From G963717155 sp963717155 (GTDB lineage Bacteria; Actinomycetota; Thermoleophilia; Gaiellales; JALYLC01), in NCBI GenBank assembly GCA_963717155.1, contig OY970326.1, positions 2,356,001 to 2,420,000 of the forward strand: a stretch of 64,000 nt of DNA. The letters are read 5' to 3'. How positions within the stretch are numbered: the first letter of the stretch is position 1; every line of letters begins with the position of its first letter. The translations under genes and the position numbers were made by a program. Of the stretch, positions 1 to 7,976 are shown piece after piece. The notes beneath the pieces were generated by a model. The model had not been told where the DNA came from. It saw only the letters and a list, made by a program, of their open reading frames with translations, and ran no database searches.

Positions 1-157
1 CCGATGACTTTTGCCATGTGCTCCTTGCTCCTCGCTTGGTGAACTGGGCACATCATAAAATATGAGCGCCTAAGACGCAAGTCTTGGTTTGCCGGATGGT
101 ACGTGGAATCGACGGTTCGCGCAGGAATCGTCCGCAGCACGGCGTAGCCTTCCCTCC

Positions 158-1513
158 ATGCTGGGTCGCGTCCGCGCCGTGGCACTGCTTGCTGCCGCCC
201 TGCTCGCGGCGGCTCCGGCTGCCGACGCCGCGGCCCCTACGCTCGCGCAGATCACCGCCCGCCTGCGCACCGCATCTCAGTATGACGCCCCCGCGGCGAA
301 GGTGACCAAGGCGGAGCGAGCGCAGGTCGACGCCGCGATCGCGCGTGCGGCGGCGAAGAAGCGCGCCGTGCGCGTGGCGATCCTCGCGGTCCCGCCCCCC
401 GACGCGCCCGGGACCACGGCGGCGCCGCGGCTGCGCGCACGGCTGAAGCTGGTCGGGACCATGATCGTCGCCCTGCCGGCGACGGTGCAGGTCGCATCGC
501 TGAACGTGTCCGGCAAGCGTCTCGCCCAGGTGCGTGGAGCAGCCCAGGGCAAGGGCGGCGCGGCCGGCGCGGTCGCCGCGATCGACGCGCTGCTCGCTCG
601 CCCGGCTCCGCCGGCGACGACCGGGACGACGCAGACGACGACCACGCCCGCTGCCGAGTCCAGCAGTGGAGGTGGCGTCTCGGAGTGGGTCTACATCGTC
701 GCCGCGATCGTCCTGGTCGTGCTGATCGCGGCGCTCGTGGCGCTGCGCGCACGCACGCGCGACGTTCGTCGTCGGGGCGGAGGGAGCCTCATCGCGGGAG
801 CCCGCGAGCTGTTGCAGGGTCGCCTCGACCACCTCGGCGAGCTTCTCGCGGAGACTGCCGTCGGCGTGTCGGAGCGGGAGGATCTCGGGCTCACCGAGCA
901 CCACAGGAGCGCAGCCGACACCGTGTCCGAGGTGCGCGCGTCCATCGGAAGGCTGGACGGGCCGCCGGCATTCCGGAGCGCGCACGGGCGTCTCGACGAG
1001 GCCGAGTGGCACCTGGGTGTCGTGGAGGCGCACCTCGAGGGCACCGGCGAGCCTCCGCGCCCCGAGTCGGGGCATCCAGCCCGCTGCTTCTTCAACGCCG
1101 AGCACGGCCTCGCGACGGTCGATGTCGAGCTCGAGCTTCCTGGCGTTCGCACCGTCTCGGTCGGCATCTGCGCGGCCGATGCCGTACGGCTCGCCCGGGG
1201 AGACGAGCCCGAGGTCGGGGCGGTGTCCGTCGGACGCCGGAGGCTCCCGTGGGCTGCCGCACCGACCTGGTACGGCGGCTGGGGCTGGGGGCAGGACGAC
1301 CTGCCGGCGCTGCGCTACCACGGCACCGCGGTCTTCGCGACGCGCGATCAGATCGACGCGCTGACCGGGGCACCCGGGCGCCCGTCGGTGACGGCGATGC
1401 CTCAGACGCACGAGCACGACGATCTCGACCTGCCCGACATGCCGGACGACCTGCCTGATCTGCCGGACGATCATGCCGCGCACGACGATCTCGACCCGCA
1501 CGACCCGGCGTAG
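158..1513 (+). CDS. Membrane-anchored secreted protein of unknown function
   Basis: I do not recognise the family. The ATG at 158 is preferred over the upstream in-frame ATG at 89 because it begins directly with a signal peptide (MLGRVRAVALLAAALLAAAP, then ADAAA). An extracytoplasmic part of about 150 residues follows, then a Thr/Pro/Ser-rich linker. A single membrane helix (WVYIVAAIVLVVLIAALVAL, about residues 183-205) leads into a cytoplasmic part of about 240 residues. That part has predicted helical segments, a folded stretch around CFFNAEHGLATVDVELELPG and a Trp/Gly-rich YGGWGWG motif. The C-terminus is very acidic and His-rich (repeated DLPD/DDL/HDD), possibly metal-binding. No Shine-Dalgarno sequence is evident. 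It lies upstream of flagellin but is separated from it by that gene's own promoter. A TPM-like domain would be an alternative idea for the exterior part, but the sequence does not show it. Confidence 0.75.
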   Translation: MLGRVRAVALLAAALLAAAPAADAAAPTLAQITARLRTASQYDAPAAKVTKAERAQVDAAIARAAAKKRAVRVAILAVPPPDAPGTTAAPRLRARLKLVGTMIVALPATVQVASLNVSGKRLAQVRGAAQGKGGAAGAVAAIDALLARPAPPATTGTTQTTTTPAAESSSGGGVSEWVYIVAAIVLVVLIAALVALRARTRDVRRRGGGSLIAGARELLQGRLDHLGELLAETAVGVSEREDLGLTEHHRSAADTVSEVRASIGRLDGPPAFRSAHGRLDEAEWHLGVVEAHLEGTGEPPRPESGHPARCFFNAEHGLATVDVELELPGVRTVSVGICAADAVRLARGDEPEVGAVSVGRRRLPWAAAPTWYGGWGWGQDDLPALRYHGTAVFATRDQIDALTGAPGRPSVTAMPQTHEHDDLDLPDMPDDLPDLPDDHAAHDDLDPHDPA

Positions 1514-1576
1514 CTTCGGGCTCCTCCCCCGGTAGGGGGATCTTGCGTCGATTTCGGTTTGCTCGATCGTTTCTGC

Positions 1577-1604
1577 TAAACGTTCGGCGCGCTCTGCCCG
1601 ATAA
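1577..1604 (+). promoter_or_regulatory. Sigma-28 (FliA/WhiG-type) promoter of the flagellin gene
   Basis: TAAA at 1577-1580, then 15 bases, then GCCCGATAA at 1596-1604. This fits the sigma-28 consensus TAAA-N15-GCCGATAA with one extra C. It sits about 130 bases upstream of the flagellin ATG, leaving a long 5' leader. Flagellin genes are classic sigma-28 targets. Confidence 0.8.
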
Positions 1605-1690
1605 CAGCGTGTGGGCGAACGTGCCCAGAGCAGGCCGGGAAGGAGCGCCAAGGATCTTTCCCGGATGAGCCCGTAGCGGCTCGAGCAGCA

Positions 1691-1713
1691 CCCGGCGACA
1701 GGAGGTCGCCGGG
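1691..1713 (+). promoter_or_regulatory. Flagellin leader hairpin with AGGAG loop (CsrA-site-like)
   Basis: A perfect 9-bp stem (CCCGGCGAC / GTCGCCGGG) presents the loop AGGAG at 1700-1704. A second GGA lies in the Shine-Dalgarno AAGGAGG at 1724-1730. A GGA-loop hairpin followed by a second GGA at the ribosome site is the arrangement by which CsrA represses hag flagellin translation in Bacillus subtilis. CsrA itself is not in this window, so the regulator is inferred. Confidence 0.5.
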
Positions 1714-1734
1714 AGAACCCTTCAAGGAGGAAGC

Positions 1735-2529
1735 ATGTCCCTTCGAGTCAACACCAATGTCGAGGCGTTCGACGCCCACCGCAATCTCGCGCAGACGCAG
1801 TACGCGCTCGGCAAGAGCATGCAGAAGCTCTCGTCCGGCCTGCGCATCAACAGCGCCGCCGACGACGCCGCCGGCCTGGCCATCTCGGAGAAGATGACCG
1901 CGCAGATCAACGGCACCGACCAGGCACAGCGCAACGCGATGGACGGCATCTCGCTCGTCCAGACGGCAGAAGGCGCCTACAACGAGATGCACTCGATCCT
2001 GCAGCGCGTCCGCGAGCTGTCGGTGCAGGCCCAGAACGGTACGCTGACCAGCTCCGACACGGCAGCGATCGACCAGGAGGTCGGCCAGCTGACCGCCGAG
2101 CTCTCGCGCATCTCGTCGAACACCCAGTTCAACGGCCTGGCCGCCCTCTCGGGAACGTTCACGCTGCAGGTCGGCGCCGACCAGGGCTCGGGCAACCAGA
2201 TCTCGTTCAGCCTGACCTCGATCAGCTTCTCGAGCATCGGCAGCGCGGCGAGCTCGACGGCGCTGTCTGCGATCGACACGGCCATCACCGCCGTCTCGAG
2301 CGCCCGCTCCACCCTCGGCGCCATCCAGAACCGGCTCGAGGACGCCGTCCAGAACCTCGGCGTCTACGAGGAGAACATCTCGGCCGCACAGAGCCGCATC
2401 CGCGACGTCGACGTCGCCGCGGAGACGGTCAACTTCACGAAGCTGCAGATCCTCTCGCAGTCGGGTACCGCGATGCTCGCCCAGGCGAACTCCGCGCCTC
2501 AGAACGTCCTCTCGCTCCTGCGCGGCTAG
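1735..2529 (+). CDS. fliC: Flagellin
   Basis: Flagellin is the structural subunit of the flagellar filament, exported through the flagellar type III apparatus. The 264-aa protein is the short form. It has the conserved N-terminal D0/D1 helices (VNTNVEAFDAHRNL, QKLSSGLRINSAADDAAGLA, SLVQTAEGAYNEM) and the C-terminal D1/D0 helices (QNRLEDAVQNL, RDVDVAAETVNFTK, QANSAPQNVLSLL). These are joined by a small, Ser/Gly-rich middle region with no separate surface domains. The start is fixed by a strong AAGGAGG six bases upstream. A sigma-28-type promoter and a hairpin leader precede it, and a 14-bp stem terminator follows, so it is transcribed alone. No other flagellar gene is visible within the window, so the rest of the flagellar system must be elsewhere. 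Confidence 0.97.
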   Translation: MSLRVNTNVEAFDAHRNLAQTQYALGKSMQKLSSGLRINSAADDAAGLAISEKMTAQINGTDQAQRNAMDGISLVQTAEGAYNEMHSILQRVRELSVQAQNGTLTSSDTAAIDQEVGQLTAELSRISSNTQFNGLAALSGTFTLQVGADQGSGNQISFSLTSISFSSIGSAASSTALSAIDTAITAVSSARSTLGAIQNRLEDAVQNLGVYEENISAAQSRIRDVDVAAETVNFTKLQILSQSGTAMLAQANSAPQNVLSLLRG

Positions 2530-2562
2530 TAGCCGGGCAGGCCGTAAGGCCGCCACGCGGTA

Positions 2563-2594
2563 CGAGGGGCCCCGGCGCATGCCGGGGCCCCTCG
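2563..2594 (+). terminator. Intrinsic-type terminator after flagellin
   Basis: Perfect 14-bp stem (2563-2576 with 2581-2594) and GCAT loop, rich in GC. It is followed only by ATCGTTCTC, so it is the T-poor hairpin type common in high-GC genomes. It lies 33 bases after the flagellin stop. Confidence 0.75.
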
Positions 2595-2638
2595 ATCGTT
2601 CTCGGCGAAATGCGATCCGGAGACCCTACGATTCACCG

Positions 2639-3457
2639 GTGGAAGTCGCCTCGAAGACGACGTCGCATCCCCGCGGCCTGCGCCGCGCCATCGATGCGAT
2701 CGGGCGGAAGCTGCCCCGAGGCTGGGGCGACTTCCTGCGCCAGCTCGCGCTGTTCATCGCGTTCGACATCGCCTACGAGGCGACGCGCGGCCTCTCGGAC
2801 GGCGCACGATCGACCGCGATCCGGCACGCGGAGGACGTGGTCTCGGCCGAGCAGTCGCTCGGGACCTTCCGCGAGCAAGCCGTCCAGCACTGGGCCATGA
2901 ACGCGCCGGGATTCGTGCTGGAGATCGCGAACTGGACCTATCTCCAGTGCCAGTTCACGATCACGTTCGGCTTCCTGCTCTGGGTGTACCTCCGGCGCAA
3001 CGACGCCTGGCCGTTCCTGCGGAACACGGTGATCATCGGCTTCTCGCTCGGAATCGTCGGGTACCTGTCCTACCCGTGCGCACCTCCCCGCCTCCTGCCG
3101 CAGAGCCTCGGGTACGGGTTCGTCGACACGTTGCAGACCGGCAGTGCGAGCACGCAGGGCGGCCTCGTCTCCGCCCTTGCGAACCCGTATGCGGCGATGC
3201 CGAGCCTGCACACGGCGACCGCCCTGCTCGTCGGCACGTCGGGGGTGCTGCTGTGCCGGACGATGGTCGCGCGTGCCATCTGGGCCCTCTACCCCGGGCT
3301 CGTCGTGTTCGCAATCGTGGCCACCGCGAACCACTTCATCCTGGACGCGATCGGAGGCGCGGGCGTCTTCGTCGTGGCGACGAGCGCCTCGCTCATGCTC
3401 TCCTGGATCCGCCGGGGTCGCCCGCTCGCAGAACGTCCGCTCGCCCAGCCGACCTGA
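2639..3457 (+). CDS. PAP2-family (inositolphosphotransferase-type) membrane protein
   Basis: Integral membrane enzyme of the type 2 phosphatidic acid phosphatase superfamily, of the Aur1/inositolphosphotransferase branch. The longer reading frame begins at 2579, inside the flagellin terminator, so the GTG at 2639 is the better start. About six membrane helices are visible. The catalytic signatures are YPCAPPR, then PYAAMPSLHTA (the SLH histidine), then ATANHFILDAIGG (the second histidine and aspartate). A Glu/Gln-rich EQSLGTFRE segment near residue 80 is typical of this branch. The gene is followed after 76 bases by a CDP-alcohol phosphotransferase and then ino1. A role in making, remodelling or dephosphorylating an inositol phospholipid is therefore likely, though the exact substrate cannot be read from sequence. 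Confidence 0.85.
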   Translation: MEVASKTTSHPRGLRRAIDAIGRKLPRGWGDFLRQLALFIAFDIAYEATRGLSDGARSTAIRHAEDVVSAEQSLGTFREQAVQHWAMNAPGFVLEIANWTYLQCQFTITFGFLLWVYLRRNDAWPFLRNTVIIGFSLGIVGYLSYPCAPPRLLPQSLGYGFVDTLQTGSASTQGGLVSALANPYAAMPSLHTATALLVGTSGVLLCRTMVARAIWALYPGLVVFAIVATANHFILDAIGGAGVFVVATSASLMLSWIRRGRPLAERPLAQPT

Positions 3458-3533
3458 CCGTTCGTCGGTCGAGATCGACCGCTCGTCGCCTCCAGGAGCC
3501 CGCCGCCGACGGCCCCGGCTACCCTGGGCCGCC

Positions 3534-4172
3534 GTGACCGCCAATACCGCCTTGCATCGCATCAAATCCGGCTACACCGATGGAGCGCGCTCGCTCGCCA
3601 GTCGCAGCGTGATCGCGCTGCGCCAGAGCCGCGTGACTCCGAACCAGCTCACCGCGCTCGGCTTCTCGCTGAACATCGTCGCGGCCGTGCTGCTGTTCGA
3701 GGAGCAGTACGTCCTCGCCGGCATCACGTTCCTCGTCGGGTCGATCATCGACATCCTCGATGGCGCGCTGGCGCGTCTCCGCGGTCAGGCGACGCCGTTC
3801 GGCGCGTTCATCGACTCGACGACCGACCGCATCTCCGAGGGGTTCGTGCTCGGGGCCGCGGCGCTCGTCCTCGCACGGGAAGGCACGACGTGGGGCATCG
3901 CCGCGGTCTTCGTGGCGCTCACGGGAAGCTTCCTCGTGTCGTACACTCGCGCTCGTGCCGAGACCCTCGGCCTGGACGGGAAAGCTGGACTGATGGGGCG
4001 CGCCGAGCGCGTGGTGCTGCTCGCGGCCGTCATCCTCCTCTCCCCGTTCGGCGCGTTGCCCTACGGAATCGCGGTGCTCGCGGCCCTCACTGCGTTCACG
4101 GTGGGACAGCGGATCCTCTCGGTGCATCGCCAGCTTGCTTCCGCTCCGGCGGAGAAAGGAACCACCCTATGA
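3534..4172 (+). CDS. pgsA: CDP-alcohol phosphotransferase, probable phosphatidylinositol-phosphate synthase
   Basis: Transfers a phosphatidyl group from CDP-diacylglycerol to an alcohol at the membrane. The family signature D-x2-DG-x2-AR-x8-G-x3-D-x3-D is complete (DILDGALARLRG, then GAFIDSTTD). About five to six membrane helices follow. The GTG at 3534 is chosen because the frame upstream overlaps the PAP2 gene and looks non-coding, and VTANTALHRIKSGY is a normal N-terminus for the family. Its stop overlaps the start of ino1 by four bases (ATGA). In actinobacteria the enzyme beside Ino1 uses inositol-3-phosphate to make phosphatidylinositol phosphate, so that is the most likely acceptor. Glycerol-3-phosphate cannot be excluded. 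The symbol is assigned by context. Confidence 0.9.
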   Translation: MTANTALHRIKSGYTDGARSLASRSVIALRQSRVTPNQLTALGFSLNIVAAVLLFEEQYVLAGITFLVGSIIDILDGALARLRGQATPFGAFIDSTTDRISEGFVLGAAALVLAREGTTWGIAAVFVALTGSFLVSYTRARAETLGLDGKAGLMGRAERVVLLAAVILLSPFGALPYGIAVLAALTAFTVGQRILSVHRQLASAPAEKGTTL

Positions 4173-5332
4173 GCTCGAACGGCGACGTCAGCCACAATGG
4201 CCGCCACCTGCACGACGGCAAGGTGCGAGTCGCCATCGTCGGAGTCGGGAACTGCGCCAGCTCGCTGGTCCAGGGCGTCCACTACTACCGCGATGCGAGC
4301 AAGGACGATACCGTCCCGGGCCTCATGCACGTCGATCTCGGCGGCTACCACGTGCGCGACGTCGAGTTCGTCGCCGCGTTCGACATCGACAACGAGAAGG
4401 TCGGCAAGGACCTGTCGCAGGCGATCTGGTCCGGCCAGAACAACACGATCAAGTTCTCCGACGTGCCGCATCTGGGCGTGCCGGTGCACCGCGGCATGAC
4501 GCATGACGGGCTCGGCAAGTACCTCGGCGAGCTCATCACCAAGGCCCCCGGCAAGACCGACGACATCGTCGGCATCCTCCAGGAGTCCAAGGCCGACGTC
4601 CTCGTCTCGTACCTCCCCGTCGGCTCGGAGACCGCGACGAAGTGGTACGTCGAGCAGGCCCTGCAGGCCGGCTGCGCGTACGTCAACTGCATCCCCGTGT
4701 TCATCGCGCGCGAGAAGTACTGGAGCGATCGCTTCGAGGCTGCCGGCCTCCCGATCATCGGCGACGACATCAAGTCGCAGGTCGGCGCCACCATCGTGCA
4801 CCGCAACCTCGCCCGCCTCTTCCAGGATCGCGGCGTGCTGCTCGAGCGCACGCACCAGCTGAACGTCGGCGGCAACACCGACTTCCTCAACATGCTCGAG
4901 CGCGAGCGGCTCGAGAGCAAGAAGATCTCGAAGACGAACGCCGTGACGTCACAGCTCGACTACGACCTCGGCGCCGACAACGTCCACATCGGGCCGTCCG
5001 ACCACGTCGCGTGGCTGAGCGACCGCAAGTGGGCCTACATCCGCCTCGAGGGGCGCAGCTTCGGCGACGTGCCCCTGAACGTCGAGCTGAAGCTCGAGGT
5101 CTGGGACTCGCCGAACTCGGCCGGCATCGTGATCGACGCGGTCCGCCTGACGAAGCTCGCACTCGACAACAACCTGTCGGGGGCGCTCGAGTGGCCCTCC
5201 GCCTACCTCATGAAGTCGCCGCCCGTCCAGCATCCGGACGACAAGGCGCGCGACGAGGTCGAGGACTTCATTCGCCGCAACTCGCGTACCACCGCGAAGT
5301 CGGCTGCCACCTCGCAGCCAGCAGGAACCTGA
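4169..5332 (+). CDS. ino1: Inositol-3-phosphate synthase
   Basis: Converts glucose-6-phosphate to inositol-3-phosphate with NAD+, the committed step of inositol synthesis. The 387-aa product has the Rossmann motif GVGNCASS near the N-terminus, and the family motifs YLPVGSE, GDDIKSQ, NVGGNTDF and DSPNSAG. The length matches actinobacterial Ino1. The start is the ATG at 4169, preceded by GGAGAAAGGA and overlapping the previous stop, so the two genes are translationally coupled. This supports direct feeding of inositol phosphate into a phosphatidylinositol-type lipid. The C-terminus is a short Ser/Thr/Ala tail. Confidence 0.96.
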   Translation: MSSNGDVSHNGRHLHDGKVRVAIVGVGNCASSLVQGVHYYRDASKDDTVPGLMHVDLGGYHVRDVEFVAAFDIDNEKVGKDLSQAIWSGQNNTIKFSDVPHLGVPVHRGMTHDGLGKYLGELITKAPGKTDDIVGILQESKADVLVSYLPVGSETATKWYVEQALQAGCAYVNCIPVFIAREKYWSDRFEAAGLPIIGDDIKSQVGATIVHRNLARLFQDRGVLLERTHQLNVGGNTDFLNMLERERLESKKISKTNAVTSQLDYDLGADNVHIGPSDHVAWLSDRKWAYIRLEGRSFGDVPLNVELKLEVWDSPNSAGIVIDAVRLTKLALDNNLSGALEWPSAYLMKSPPVQHPDDKARDEVEDFIRRNSRTTAKSAATSQPAGT

Positions 5333-5341
5333 TCTCGCGAC

Positions 5342-7153
5342 GTGCGGATCGCGCACGTCTCCCCCTTCGACCCTGACGAGCCCGGCGTGGTCCAGGACCA
5401 CGTCCGGGCAGTCTCCTCCTGGCTCGCGGCACAGGGCCACGAGGTCGTCGTCGCTGCGCCGTCCCGTGATCGGGCCCGCCTACGGGACGGCCGGCAACGG
5501 CTCGCCGCACTGGCGGCCGGCGACCAGGACGCGCTCGCCGGCACGCCCGGGGAGCCACTGGCGCTGGCGCTCGGTCGCGCGCTGCCGCTGAAGGGACGCG
5601 CCGCGATCGCGGTGCCCGCAGCTGCCGCGGCAGGAGCGGGGCTGCTCGCCTCCCACGGCGAGCTCGACATCGTCCACGTGCACGAGCCGGGACTTCCGGT
5701 CACGCCGTACCGGCGGGCACGGAAGGGACGGGCATTGTGCGTCGCCTCGTTCCACACAGCGGTACCCGCGGCCCTCGGGCCTGCACGCGGGCGCGAGCGC
5801 CGGCTCGGCTTCGCCGATGCCCTCGTGGCCGGATCGCCCGCAGTGCTGGAGGCGCTCGGCGTGACCGCGGGAACGGGTGGCTGGCACCTGATCCCGACCG
5901 GCGTCGAGCTCATGGACGAGCGATCGCAGATGCTCGCGCCGCCCCGCGTGCTCGTCGAGACGACGACGGGCGGTCGCAGCGCGGCGCGGGCCGTCGCACG
6001 GGCGCTCGCGCCGCTCCGCTCGGAGGTCGTCCTCGTTTCCACTCGCACCCGCCCGCGCCCGCTGGCGGCGACCCGCACGGCACGCGCGTCGACTCCCGCC
6101 GCACGCCAGCTGCTGCTGCGCGGCGCCGCGGTCTTCATCGCAGCGCGTGACGGCTCACGGCGTCTCGCACTCGAGGCGCTCGCGGCCGGCGTCGCGATCG
6201 CGGCGCCCGAGGGCGCACCGGCGATGGAGCTGATCGAGCCCGATGTGAGCGGGCTCCAGTTCGCCGCCAACACTCCCGAGCTCGCGAGCGCGGTCGCGCT
6301 CCGCCTGCTCGAGGACGTCGCGCTGCGCCGGCGTTTCGCGAGCGCCGGGCGCGCCGTCGCCGCGCGACAGGCCTTCCCGGAGGTTGCGGCCCAGATCGAG
6401 ACGCTGTACCGCGAGCTTGCGGCGCGGCGGCGCCCCGAACGCGGCGGCGCGCTGCCCGCGACGAGCGCCGACGGCCCGCTCATCCTCGCGGACCTGCACA
6501 TGCACACGCACCACTCGCCAGACTGTGCGACGCCCGTCGACGACCTGCTCGACGAGGCGCTCGAGCGTGGCCTCGGCGCGATCGCGATCACGGACCACAA
6601 CACCATCGCCGGAGGGCTCGAGGCGGTCGAGCGCGCCCGGGAGCGGTCGCTCGACCTGCAGGTCATCGTCGGCTCGGAGATCATGACCGACAGCCAGGGC
6701 GAGGTGATCGGACTCTTCCTGACCGAGGACGTACCCACCCGACTGTCGTTCGCCGAGACCGTGGCGCGGATCCGCGCGCAGGGCGGCCTCGTCTACATCC
6801 CGCACCCGTTCGACCGGATGCACGCGATCGCGACCCCGGAGACGCTCCGGCGGCACGTCGACGAGATCGACATCCTCGAGACCGCGAACGGCCGGCTGTA
6901 CTTCGAGACCGACAACGCCGAATCGGAGCGGTTCGCCGAGCGCTGGAACCTGCTGCGCGGTGCCGGCTCCGACGCCCACGTGGCCGAGGGCCTCGCGACC
7001 GCGACGCTGCGGCTACCGCCATTCGAGGGCCCTGACGGGCTGCTCGCATCCCTGCGCACGGCCGAGATCGAGCGGCGCCCGCGCAACCTCCTGTACCTTC
7101 AGGGCCTCAAGTGGGTGCGGCAGCTCGGGCGGGCGAGCCAGCCCCACGGGTAG
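5342..7153 (+). CDS. Fusion of GT4-like glycosyltransferase and PHP-domain phosphoesterase
   Basis: A two-part protein of 603 aa. Residues 1-360 resemble a GT-B glycosyltransferase of family 4 (N-terminus MRIAHVSPFDPDEPG as in PimA-like enzymes, later ALEALAAGVAIAAPEGAPAMEL). In the usual E-x7-E donor motif the first Glu appears as Asp (RDGSRRLALE), and the GT region is compact. Residues 375-600 are a PHP metal-dependent phosphoesterase with all core motifs: DLHMHTHHSPD, ITDHNTI, a Glu in VGSEIMT, YIPHPFDR and GSDAH. The GTG at 5342 starts nine bases after ino1, in the same operon. A glycosyltransferase acting on a phosphatidylinositol lipid with a linked phosphatase is the natural reading, but both substrates are inferred. 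Confidence 0.85.
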   Translation: MRIAHVSPFDPDEPGVVQDHVRAVSSWLAAQGHEVVVAAPSRDRARLRDGRQRLAALAAGDQDALAGTPGEPLALALGRALPLKGRAAIAVPAAAAAGAGLLASHGELDIVHVHEPGLPVTPYRRARKGRALCVASFHTAVPAALGPARGRERRLGFADALVAGSPAVLEALGVTAGTGGWHLIPTGVELMDERSQMLAPPRVLVETTTGGRSAARAVARALAPLRSEVVLVSTRTRPRPLAATRTARASTPAARQLLLRGAAVFIAARDGSRRLALEALAAGVAIAAPEGAPAMELIEPDVSGLQFAANTPELASAVALRLLEDVALRRRFASAGRAVAARQAFPEVAAQIETLYRELAARRRPERGGALPATSADGPLILADLHMHTHHSPDCATPVDDLLDEALERGLGAIAITDHNTIAGGLEAVERARERSLDLQVIVGSEIMTDSQGEVIGLFLTEDVPTRLSFAETVARIRAQGGLVYIPHPFDRMHAIATPETLRRHVDEIDILETANGRLYFETDNAESERFAERWNLLRGAGSDAHVAEGLATATLRLPPFEGPDGLLASLRTAEIERRPRNLLYLQGLKWVRQLGRASQPHG

Positions 7154-7187
7154 GACTTCCCCCCGTACGCGCGAACATCAACGAGCC

Positions 7188-7748
7188 TTGGCGCAGGATG
7201 AGATCTACGAGCACTACCTGTCGCGCGCGATCGGCGAGATCAACGAGCTCGGCCACGAGCTGGCGGGTCGCGTCCTCGGGTCGGGACACCCGCTCGCCGA
7301 CGTCTTCCTGCTGAAGCACGCGCCGGGAACGGCCGAGCTCGCCGAGGGCGTCGCATTCTTCGGCCGTGCCGGTCAGGCGGTGCTCAAGTCGGTGCAGCGG
7401 CTCGGGATCGACCCGAGCCTCCTGTACGGCACGAACTGCCTGAAGTCGCGCGATCCCGCCGACGCCGAGGCCGCCCCGCGCTGGCTGGAGCGCGAGCTGG
7501 CGATCGTCCAGCCCAAGATCGTCGTGGCGATGGGGAGCGAGACGGTCTCGTTCGTCAACGCGCTCGACCTGCCCCTCGCCGCGCCTGTCGAGCTCGAGAT
7601 CGGGCGAGTCCAGCACCTGACGCCGACGATCGAGGTGCTCGTCGTGCCCGCAATCGAGGAGTCGCTGGACGACCAGGCCTCGAAGCGGGCATTCTGGGAC
7701 GCGTTCCGGGCGCTCGGCGAGTGGTACGAGGCCCTACCGCCGTACTGA
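7188..7748 (+). CDS. Uracil-DNA glycosylase superfamily protein, altered active site
   Basis: A 186-aa protein with the UDG-superfamily fold signature: LLKHAPGTAELAEG in place of GEAPGxxE, then AFFGRAGQ for the PFVGxAG motif, YGTNCLKSR and a central IVVAMGSETV strand. The family 4 iron-sulphur cysteines are absent, and the usual C-terminal HPS/HPA motif appears as VVPAIEESL. Catalysis is therefore doubtful. The start is taken as TTG at 7188 because the upstream frame overlaps the PHP gene; there is no clear ribosome site. It follows the GT-PHP fusion by 34 bases and may be the last gene of that operon. A DNA repair role or a divergent nucleic-acid-binding role are both possible. Confidence 0.7.
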   Translation: MAQDEIYEHYLSRAIGEINELGHELAGRVLGSGHPLADVFLLKHAPGTAELAEGVAFFGRAGQAVLKSVQRLGIDPSLLYGTNCLKSRDPADAEAAPRWLERELAIVQPKIVVAMGSETVSFVNALDLPLAAPVELEIGRVQHLTPTIEVLVVPAIEESLDDQASKRAFWDAFRALGEWYEALPPY

Positions 7749-7771
7749 GGGATCCCGCGGCGCAGCGGCCG

Positions 7772-7858
7772 CCGGACGTTTCCGATCCGTCGCAACCCTG
7801 ATCGCGGTCAGACCGTTTACACAATGGTCGAACGAGATCCACAGGGTGGCGGCTCGAG
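7772..7858 (-). repeat. Degenerate copy A of a 91-bp repeat
   Basis: This stretch aligns along its length with copy B at 8260-8350, sharing blocks such as GACGTTTCCGA, CCGTCGCAACC and TGATCGCGGTCAG. Read on the minus strand it would encode GLTAIRVATDRKRP, a variant of the peptide encoded by the other copies. It lies just downstream of the UDG-like gene. Confidence 0.7.
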
Positions 7859-7976
7859 ACGTCACGGCAGCAGGCGCGTCACCGCGATGCAAGCCCCGTG
7901 ACAGGGCCGTCCCCGAACCTCGACCTCATCAGGGAGTCGCAGACGACTCCGACCGTCGAAGAGGGAGAGCGGGACG

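Noticed and set aside
1..157. AT-rich patch CATAAAATATG as a promoter, or a sigma-28 site before the first gene
   Set aside because: TAAA is present, but no GCCGATAA-like box follows at 15 bases and no well-spaced -35/-10 pair is convincing.
53..1651. Long minus-strand open frame of 532 aa
   Set aside because: Arg/Gly/Ala-rich shadow of the plus-strand gene at 158-1513, with no domain and the composition of antisense high-GC sequence.
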